Source: Desulfuromusa kysingii
GTDB taxonomy: Bacteria > Desulfobacterota > Desulfuromonadia > Desulfuromonadales > Geopsychrobacteraceae
DNA length: 64,000 bases
NCBI RefSeq assembly: GCF_900107645.1
Contig: NZ_FNQN01000004.1
Span: 62,001-126,000, forward strand
Direction: 5' to 3'
Part shown: positions 57,987 through 64,000 of the stretch, one piece after another
How the letters are laid out: each line of letters opens with the position of its first letter
Position numbering within the stretch: the first letter of the stretch is position 1
Notes under the pieces: generated by a model
Told to the model about the DNA's origin: nothing
Databases searched by the model: none
Seen by the model: the letters and a program-made list of their open reading frames with translations, nothing else
Made by a program: the position numbers and the translations under genes

Positions 57987-59348
57987 GTGAAAACATATGA
58001 TGTACTAATTATCGGTGGCGGACCAGCGGCCATCACAATCGCGAAGATTCTAGGGAAAATCAAGAAAGTGGGTGTCATTCGGCCTGAAAATTATTCAATG
58101 ATTTATTGCGCCATGCCCTACGCCATTGAAAAAGTTGTTGCTCTGGAAAAAACCTTTAAACAAGATAGTATTGTCACTGAATCTGGAGCAGACTTAATTC
58201 GCGATAAGGTTGCGAGCGTCGACTTTGAAGCGAAAACGGTATTGACAGAGCAGGATCAATCTTTTGCTTATGACAAACTGGTTATCGCGACCGGTTCCGT
58301 CCCCTTCCTCCCGCCGATAGAGGGTATCGATTTCGAAGGAGTCTTTGTCTTCAAGTCAGAAGACGATCTCAAATGTTTAAACGAAGCAGTAAGAACGAAA
58401 AAAATTAAAAAAGCAGTTGTCGTCGGCGCTGGAGCAATTGGGGTTGAACTGGCGTTAGCTTTAAATAATTCCGGCCTGGAATGCCACTTGGTCGACATGG
58501 CAAAAACAGTGCTTCCAAACCTGCTTGACCCGGAAATGGCCGTTGAGGCAGAAGCTGAACTAAAAAATGCTGGCTTGAAATTACACCTGGGTAGCAAGAC
58601 AGAAAAGATCGTCGGCAATCTACAGGCAGAAAAAATTATTTTAGATTCTGGCGAAACAATTGACCTGACCGATGCAGATAACTCTCATGGCATTGTTGTT
58701 TTTGCCGTAGGAATGCGCCCCAAAGTGAGAATTTTCGAAGGATCCCGATTGGAAATCGGAAAACTCGGAATCATTGTCAACAGTAAAATGCAGACCAACA
58801 TTCCAGATGTCTATTCGGTTGGTGACTGCGCTCAATTTATCAGTGGGATCACGGGTGAGTTAACGGAAGGAAAACTGGCGACCAATGCGGTCCCAATGGC
58901 GCGACTTTTAGCCAAAAACATGCTCGGTGCCAACCGTGAATATTCGGGGTTCTTCAACGGTGCTGCCACCAAAGCAGGGAATTTATTTATTGGTGGAACA
59001 GGATTAAGTGAAGAGGCCGCCAAAAAGAAATACGATGTCATCACCTGTCACTCAGAACTCACCACGACCTTTCCCATCATGCCGGAAGCCAAGCCGGTGA
59101 AAATGAAACTTGTTGCGGACCGCAAGACCTTGAGAGTTTTGGGAGCACAAGTTGTCAGTGGCAACCCGGTGGCCGACAAAATTGACATTATCACTTTGGC
59201 GATCCAGAGTAAGTTAACCGTTGTCGATATGGCCAACTTCAGCTATTCAGCACAACCATATCAATCATTCTTCCCTGCAAATAACCTGATCGTCGCCTGT
59301 TCAGAGGGAATTCTCGACAAAGTTAACTCAGACAACTTAGTCTATTAG
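57987..59348 (+). CDS. FAD-dependent pyridine-nucleotide oxidoreductase, CoA-disulfide reductase / NADH oxidase type
   Basis: A 453-residue flavoprotein. The FAD site is at the N-terminus (LIIGGGPAAITIA) and the NAD(P)H site is in VVVGAGAIGVELALAL. The redox Cys of the CoADR/Nox group is present at residue 41 (MIYCAMPY). The C-terminal dimerisation domain follows. Likely a CoA-disulfide or persulfide reductase; the electron acceptor is not shown. The GTG at 57987 is preceded by AGGAGG; an ATG at 57966 is the alternative. Confidence 0.85.
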   Translation: MKTYDVLIIGGGPAAITIAKILGKIKKVGVIRPENYSMIYCAMPYAIEKVVALEKTFKQDSIVTESGADLIRDKVASVDFEAKTVLTEQDQSFAYDKLVIATGSVPFLPPIEGIDFEGVFVFKSEDDLKCLNEAVRTKKIKKAVVVGAGAIGVELALALNNSGLECHLVDMAKTVLPNLLDPEMAVEAEAELKNAGLKLHLGSKTEKIVGNLQAEKIILDSGETIDLTDADNSHGIVVFAVGMRPKVRIFEGSRLEIGKLGIIVNSKMQTNIPDVYSVGDCAQFISGITGELTEGKLATNAVPMARLLAKNMLGANREYSGFFNGAATKAGNLFIGGTGLSEEAAKKKYDVITCHSELTTTFPIMPEAKPVKMKLVADRKTLRVLGAQVVSGNPVADKIDIITLAIQSKLTVVDMANFSYSAQPYQSFFPANNLIVACSEGILDKVNSDNLVY

Positions 59349-59357
59349 AGACAGACA

Positions 59358-59394
59358 CGCCCCATTTATCTATCAAGACAAGATAAATGGGGCG
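59358..59394. terminator. Intrinsic terminator between flavoprotein gene and aat
   Basis: CGCCCCATTTATCT (59358-59371) and AGATAAATGGGGCG (59381-59394) form a perfect 14-bp stem. It lies between converging genes. The T-rich tail on the plus strand is modest. Confidence 0.7.
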
Positions 59395-59476
59395 ATTTAT
59401 TCCGCTTGGTTGCCCAAAACACAATTCATAAAATTTCAGTCGCTGCTGGCGACAACAGCCTCATCTTCCTCGAAGA

Positions 59477-60160
59477 TCAAAACAGACTGACAAAATCCCC
59501 ATAAGGTGGAACCTGCCCCCGTTGTAAGTGTTGCTGAAATTGGTCTCTTGAAATTTCCTCAGCACCCATACTGAGAAGATGATCCGTCGTCTGCTGACAG
59601 TCAAGAAGCTCGAACTTTTTCTCACCTAAGTACTCAAGAAGATGAACTAAAACCACTTTTGAAGCGTTCTGACTCCGACTGAACATGGACTCCCCAAAAA
59701 AACAACGACCGATACAGATACCATACAGGCCGCCAATAAGTTGATCACCATCCCAACACTCAACTGAATGGGCAAAACCAAGTTTGTGCAAGCGGATATA
59801 GGCCTGTTTCATTTCAGGGGTAATCCAGGTGCCACTGCCATCAAGACCGGCACGCAGGCGACGACACCAGTAAATAACTGCAGAAAAATCTTCATTAAAA
59901 CTGATTCGATAAGAAGTACGGCGGATAAAGCGCTTTAGAGATCGAGAAATATGCAAGTTTTCGGGAAAAAGGACGCAGCGAGGGTCGGGAGACCACCAAA
60001 GAATGGGGTCACCCTGATTATACCAAGGAAAGATTCCTAGACTATAAGCCAGCAACAAACGCTCTGGCGACAAATCACCACCGACAGCCAGCAAACCACA
60101 ATCCTCTGCTGTTTCTACAGGGGGAAACCAAAGGTCATCACTAAGTCGTGAGCAAGGCAT
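59477..60160 (-). CDS. aat: Leucyl/phenylalanyl-tRNA-protein transferase
   Basis: Aat adds Leu or Phe from tRNA to proteins that begin with Arg or Lys, marking them for ClpS-ClpAP. The 227-residue protein has WFPPVETA, AVGGDLSPERLLLAY, GIFPWY and WWSPDPRCVLFP, all family signatures. The start overlaps the clpA stop by one base (TAATG), so it is co-translated with clpA and clpS. Confidence 0.96.
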   Translation of the reverse strand: MPCSRLSDDLWFPPVETAEDCGLLAVGGDLSPERLLLAYSLGIFPWYNQGDPILWWSPDPRCVLFPENLHISRSLKRFIRRTSYRISFNEDFSAVIYWCRRLRAGLDGSGTWITPEMKQAYIRLHKLGFAHSVECWDGDQLIGGLYGICIGRCFFGESMFSRSQNASKVVLVHLLEYLGEKKFELLDCQQTTDHLLSMGAEEISRDQFQQHLQRGQVPPYGDFVSLF

Positions 60161-62424
60161 TAATCAAATCGAAATGTAAACTTACCGGATTGGTAGCCAA
60201 CCCGTACATGGCCGCCACCGCGTAAATCACCAAAAAGAATTTTTTCGGCCAAGGGGTCATTTAATTCCGCTTGGATTAAACGGCCAAGAGGTCTGGCTCC
60301 AAATAACGGGTCATAGCCTCGACGACTGAATTCTCGTCGTGCCGCGGCGGAGACTTTTATGCTGACATCTTGCTCTGCCAACTGCACAGAGAGTTCGGTC
60401 AAGAACTTATCAACAACCTTCAACATGACCTTTTCTTCAAGGGGAGAAAATTTGATCACCGCATCAAGACGATTGCGAAATTCTGGCGAAAAAACTTTTT
60501 CAATAAGATTCTTAGGCGCTTCAGCACTGCGACTGCCAAAACCAATAGGGACGATATTCATATCCCGTCCGCCAACATTACTGGTCATGATCAGGATAAC
60601 ATTACGGAAATCCACCTCTTTACCATTGTTATCAGTCAAGGTCCCGTGGTCCATAACCTGCAACAGGATATTGAATAAATCAGGATGGGCTTTTTCAATC
60701 TCATCAAGAAGTAACACCGACCAAGGGTTCTTACTTACTTCTTCAGTCAATAGTCCGCCCTGATCAAAACCGACATAGCCAGGGGGAGAACCAATCAGTC
60801 GCGAGACCGAGTGCTTCTCCATATATTCACTCATGTCAAAACGCAAGAATTTGATCCCAAGTTGCTGTGCAAGTTGCTTCGCTACTTCGGTTTTTCCAAC
60901 CCCTGTCGGGCCAGTGAACAATAAAGAGCCCACAGGTTTATCCGGGTGCCCCAGCCCTGCCCGGGATCGATGTATCGACTTGACCAAGCATTCAATTGCC
61001 GGATTTTGACCAAAAACAACCCGCTTAAGATCCCGTTCAAGATATCTGAGACGATGACGGTCGCTGCCAGCAATGGTGCGTATTGGCACCCGGGCCATGC
61101 GCGCCACAACCCGTTCAATTTCATTGATCCCTATGGAATGCTTAGGATAGCCATCCAAACGGTGCTGTGCTCCAGCTTCATCAAGCACATCAATCGCTTT
61201 ATCCGGCAGATTCCGCTGAGGTAAATGTTTGACCGCAAGCTGCACTGCAGATTCCAAAGCCTCTTCAGTGTAATGGGCATTATGATGTTGTTCGTAGTGG
61301 AGGCATAACCCTTTTAGAATCTCAATGGTCTCATCGTTGGTCGGTTCATGAAGGTCGATCCGCTGAAAGCGGCGTGACAAGGCGCGGTCCTTATCAAACA
61401 GATTGCGATATTCCTCATATGTCGTCGAACCGATACAGCGAAGCTCACCCGATCCAAGTGCCGGCTTAAGAATATTGGAAGCGTCTAAAGAACCGCCACT
61501 GGTTGCACCCGCACCGACAATGGTATGAATTTCATCAATAAAAAGAATAGCTTGCTCACGCTTCTGGAGGGCTTCGACAATGGCCTTAAGCCGTTCTTCA
61601 AAATCACCTCGAAACTTTGTTCCTGCCAGCAATGCCCCCATATCCAGAGTGAATATTTCAGCATTTTTGAGCAGATCAGGGACATCTCCTTCGGCAACTC
61701 GAAGGGCCAGACCTTCAGCCATCGCAGTCTTTCCAACCCCGGGTTCACCGACAAAAATAGGGTTGTTTTTACGCCGCCGGCAGAGAATCAAAATCGTCCT
61801 TTCAAGTTCTGCTGTACGCCCTATCAAGGGATCAATCTTGCCTTCTTTGGCCCGAGCAATGAGATTAATGGTAAAGGATTCGAGTGGATCTGAGGGTTGT
61901 TGTTTGGGCTTGCTCCGCTCTCCTGGCGCAGGCTCCACGGGTTGCTGCTTTGGATTCTCACTGGCATTTCCAGAGATGTTGCCATGCGAAATCCGATCCA
62001 GCAAATCGACCCTCTCAATCCCTTGTTGCTGTAAAAAGAAACAGGCATGGGAGTTCTCTTCTTGCAGTATCGCCGCAAGCAGATCTCCAACGCCGACCGC
62101 ATCTTGCTGAGACGCCTGCATGTGCAGAACCGTCCGCTGTAACAGCCGTTGTAAGGCCAATGTCTGCCGCGGAACATCCTCAGCCCCGGAAATTTCAGTG
62201 TCGACAGGGAGAGATTCAAGATGATCCTCAAAGAAGGTTTCCAGATCTTTTTTTAAGGCGTCTATATCACCACCGCAAGAGGCTAAAATCTGTGAACCAA
62301 CCCCTTCAAGTAGCAACGCATAGAGGACGTGCTCAGTCGTCAGATACTCGTGCCTGCGTCGTTGTGCCTCACGAACTGCTAAAGTAAAAGCAATCTGAAC
62401 ATCTTGTTTAAACATTTCTGCCAC
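60160..62424 (-). CDS. clpA: ATP-dependent Clp protease ATP-binding subunit ClpA
   Basis: ClpA is a double AAA+ unfoldase that feeds substrates to ClpP. The 754-residue protein has an N-domain (about 1-145), the first nucleotide site ([13 protein letters not shown]) and the second ([14 protein letters not shown]). There is no ClpB-type coiled-coil insert, which supports ClpA. The GTG at 62424 has AGGAGG about 11 bases upstream; ATG at 62415 is the alternative. It follows clpS directly and overlaps aat. ClpP is not in the window. Confidence 0.95.
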   Translation of the reverse strand: MAEMFKQDVQIAFTLAVREAQRRRHEYLTTEHVLYALLLEGVGSQILASCGGDIDALKKDLETFFEDHLESLPVDTEISGAEDVPRQTLALQRLLQRTVLHMQASQQDAVGVGDLLAAILQEENSHACFFLQQQGIERVDLLDRISHGNISGNASENPKQQPVEPAPGERSKPKQQPSDPLESFTINLIARAKEGKIDPLIGRTAELERTILILCRRRKNNPIFVGEPGVGKTAMAEGLALRVAEGDVPDLLKNAEIFTLDMGALLAGTKFRGDFEERLKAIVEALQKREQAILFIDEIHTIVGAGATSGGSLDASNILKPALGSGELRCIGSTTYEEYRNLFDKDRALSRRFQRIDLHEPTNDETIEILKGLCLHYEQHHNAHYTEEALESAVQLAVKHLPQRNLPDKAIDVLDEAGAQHRLDGYPKHSIGINEIERVVARMARVPIRTIAGSDRHRLRYLERDLKRVVFGQNPAIECLVKSIHRSRAGLGHPDKPVGSLLFTGPTGVGKTEVAKQLAQQLGIKFLRFDMSEYMEKHSVSRLIGSPPGYVGFDQGGLLTEEVSKNPWSVLLLDEIEKAHPDLFNILLQVMDHGTLTDNNGKEVDFRNVILIMTSNVGGRDMNIVPIGFGSRSAEAPKNLIEKVFSPEFRNRLDAVIKFSPLEEKVMLKVVDKFLTELSVQLAEQDVSIKVSAAARREFSRRGYDPLFGARPLGRLIQAELNDPLAEKILFGDLRGGGHVRVGYQSGKFTFRFD

Positions 62425-62430
62425 CGGTTA

Positions 62431-62751
62431 TCAGGCCTCCTCAAGGGTGCATCGTAGTGGAAATCCAGCTTTACGCGCCTTTAAGCGTGCCCGTCCAGCT
62501 TTTGTTTCTGCTATCGCAAAAGGAAATGTTCCACAACATCCAACGCCTTGAAAGTGAATAGTTAACATAATTTTTTCTGCTTCATCTGCCGGCTTACGGA
62601 AGACTTCACGTAAAACTTCAATGACAAATTCCATCGTTGTATAATCGTCGTTATGCATCAACACTTTAAACAGTGGTGGTGTCGATACCTGCTCTTTGAT
62701 TTTTTCACAGACCTTGGTTTTCTGTCCGCTATTGGTGTCTGACTTTTCCAT
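62431..62751 (-). CDS. clpS: ATP-dependent Clp protease adaptor ClpS
   Basis: ClpS recognises N-degrons and delivers them to ClpAP. The 106-residue protein keeps the binding-pocket residues: HNDDYTTMEF (Asn-Asp-Asp and Met) and TIHFQG with the pocket His. The CGVY-type motif reads CCGTF. The C-terminus is PLRCTLEEA. ATG at 62751; a TTG precedes it. It leads the clpS-clpA-aat operon. Confidence 0.95.
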   Translation of the reverse strand: MEKSDTNSGQKTKVCEKIKEQVSTPPLFKVLMHNDDYTTMEFVIEVLREVFRKPADEAEKIMLTIHFQGVGCCGTFPFAIAETKAGRARLKARKAGFPLRCTLEEA

Positions 62752-62845
62752 CAATTTAATTTTTCCTGTTCCGAATAATTCAGGTTATAATAGCACAAAT
62801 AAATATCAACTAACAGTCCCGCGCACCCTTAAGGGAGAGTGAATA

Positions 62846-63214
62846 ATGAGTTTGAGGTTAAACAACCGACGCAAACAACCAGATCTCATTCTTCGTTGCC
62901 TTGCCTGGTCGAACGGCATCGCGGTCATATCCCTGTTTGTTGCCATCTGCCTTGTCGCCATAGCCAAACCCAAACAGATGAACTTCCTTGACCACTTCTA
63001 TGGCGTCCAACGCTTGAGTCCCGCCTGGGATACAAGCTTGATCAGCTATATAGGGGCGATGCTTCTCATCAGTTTCTTCGCGAGCCTTATCGGGCTTTTC
63101 CTCAACAGCAACAGACTCAGACGCAAAAAGGATCACGTTCATGCAACCTTATTTTTAACTCTGGCGGCATCGACTATCAGTCTGTTTTTTTACCTCAGAT
63201 TCACGTTAAGTTGA
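62846..63214 (+). CDS. Small multi-pass membrane protein, unknown
   Basis: A 122-residue protein with about three hydrophobic helices (at about 25-42, 64-86 and 98-120) and basic loops (NNRRKQ, NRLRRKK). I do not recognise the family. RBS AAGGGAGAG precedes the ATG. A TATAAT at 62786-62791 could be its -10 box, with a weak -35. It is divergent from clpS. Confidence 0.6.
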   Translation: MSLRLNNRRKQPDLILRCLAWSNGIAVISLFVAICLVAIAKPKQMNFLDHFYGVQRLSPAWDTSLISYIGAMLLISFFASLIGLFLNSNRLRRKKDHVHATLFLTLAASTISLFFYLRFTLS

Positions 63215-63327
63215 AAACATTATAATCTAAATTAAAAAATAGCTTCCTACCCCTTGAATTTGCACTTTTATGCCTGTAGTATCCAGCAAAAGAATGCTCA
63301 ACCAACTTGATCTAAAGAGAGCGTGAG

Positions 63328-63999
63328 ATGAAACCCTTCCGAAACTATATTCTTTGCACATTATTATTTGTACTTTTAGCTTCTTCGGCGTATGCAGCCA
63401 CTGGCTATATTTCTGATCAACTCATAGTGACAGTTCGAAGTGGCAAAGGCAACGAATACAAAATCCTCGAAACTCTTCCGACAGCGACACCGGTAGAGAT
63501 TCTAGAAGAGGACAACGCCTACGTCAAAGTGATCACCCCAAAAGGGACAGAGGGATATATCCAGCGTCACTATGTCAGCAAGACTTCACCAAAAAGTGTT
63601 CAAATCTCCCAGCTTAAAAACACAATCAAGACGTTAGAGGAAAAACTACAGGACGAGCAGCAACGCCTTCAAACCAATGAAGAGGACACCAATACCTATC
63701 AACAACAGATAATTGACCTCTCAACACAACGAGACCAGATCCGTAAAGAGCATGAAAAGGTGGCCAGTGAATATAAAAACCTTCTGAGTAAGTCTGATAA
63801 TGTCCTTAACCTGAGTACAGAGAATGATAAATTAATCGAAGAAAACAATCGATTGAATAGTGAACTTCTGCTTTTACGCGAGGAAAACCAAAACTTTCAT
63901 CGTTCAAATATGATTCAATGGTTTCTAGCGGGTGGCGGCGTCCTCTTTCTTGGTTGGATCATCGGCAAGTTTTCTCAAAAAAGACAACGACGATTTTAA
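63328..63999 (+). CDS. SH3-domain membrane protein with coiled coil (TIGR04211/YgiM-like)
   Basis: A 223-residue protein with a signal peptide (about 1-23), a bacterial SH3 domain (about 25-90, with VTVRSGKGNEYKILETLPTATPVEIL and GYIQRHYVS), a long coiled-coil region (about 95-185) and a C-terminal membrane helix (about 195-215) with a basic end. The layout is that of the YgiM family, anchored at the inner membrane. The function is unknown. RBS AGAGAG precedes the ATG. Confidence 0.85.
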   Translation: MKPFRNYILCTLLFVLLASSAYAATGYISDQLIVTVRSGKGNEYKILETLPTATPVEILEEDNAYVKVITPKGTEGYIQRHYVSKTSPKSVQISQLKNTIKTLEEKLQDEQQRLQTNEEDTNTYQQQIIDLSTQRDQIRKEHEKVASEYKNLLSKSDNVLNLSTENDKLIEENNRLNSELLLLREENQNFHRSNMIQWFLAGGGVLFLGWIIGKFSQKRQRRF

Positions 64000-64000
64000 G

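Overview
The window looks like core chromosome of a Desulfuromonadales-type bacterium (Desulfuromonas, Pelobacter or Geobacter relatives), with GC near 50% by eye. Pointers are a small periplasmic multihaem cytochrome of the c3/c7 class, a ThiE-ThiD fusion, a DUF3343 protein, a TIGR03790 protein, two glycosyltransferase domains of TIGR04282/TIGR04283 type and a zinc-site chemoreceptor. This placement comes from protein families; no rRNA or tRNA gene is visible. I see no insertion sequence with a transposase, no prophage and no CRISPR array.

Layout. 1-3.4 kb: end of a Bat (BatB/BatC fusion, BatD) membrane cluster. 3.5-6.3 kb: CorC/HlyC-like protein and a DEAD-box helicase, separated by a structured non-coding element. 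6.5-8.9 kb: ligA and acylphosphatase. 9-14.4 kb: FKBP isomerase, chemoreceptor, DUF3187 protein and a membrane sensor-like protein. 14.6-24.6 kb: mostly minus-strand information processing, namely map, then yraN-nadE-rsmI-TIGR03790, then ffh-rpsP-khpA-rimM-trmD-rplS, with rnhB inserted in the opposite orientation. 24.6-31.9 kb: DUF3343, DciA-like and TrmN6-like genes, the cytochrome, purH-purD-purE and alr. 32-35.2 kb: thiamine genes thiED and thiC, with a TPP riboswitch before thiC. 35.3-39.4 kb: speD, ChaN-like lipoprotein, glycosyltransferase fusion and DUF3047 gene. 39.4-44.3 kb: nhaA, DsrE-like gene, fba, gap and rpsU. 44.4-52.7 kb: rRNA methyltransferase, PilZ, J-domain, rdgC-like, SpoIIE phosphatase, DJ-1 and orphan trpB. 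53-55.7 kb: more AT-rich stretch with envelope proteins of unknown role. 55.8-59.4 kb: aminotransferase, GntR regulator and a CoA-disulfide-reductase-like flavoprotein. 59.5-62.8 kb: clpS-clpA-aat. 62.8-64 kb: two small membrane proteins.

Functional groupings. ClpS, ClpA and Aat form a compact N-degron module: Aat attaches Leu or Phe to protein N-termini, ClpS recognises them and ClpA unfolds the protein. The rpsP-trmD operon combines ribosomal proteins with rRNA and tRNA maturation factors. PurE, PurD and PurH cover several steps of purine synthesis. ThiC and ThiED make the HMP moiety and join it to the thiazole, with TPP feedback on thiC. Small regulatory structures are clear: several intrinsic terminators with good stems, several consensus-like sigma70 promoters, and the riboswitch with mutually exclusive terminator and antiterminator.

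The least explained items are the structured element at about 4.83-5.01 kb (possibly a HEARO/OMEGA-type RNA), the oppositely oriented and atypical rnhB, the chemoreceptor with two periplasmic CZB-like modules, the fused glycosyltransferase beside speD, and the AT-rich lipoprotein/small-protein pair with repeated upstream boxes. No complete undescribed multi-gene system was recognised.
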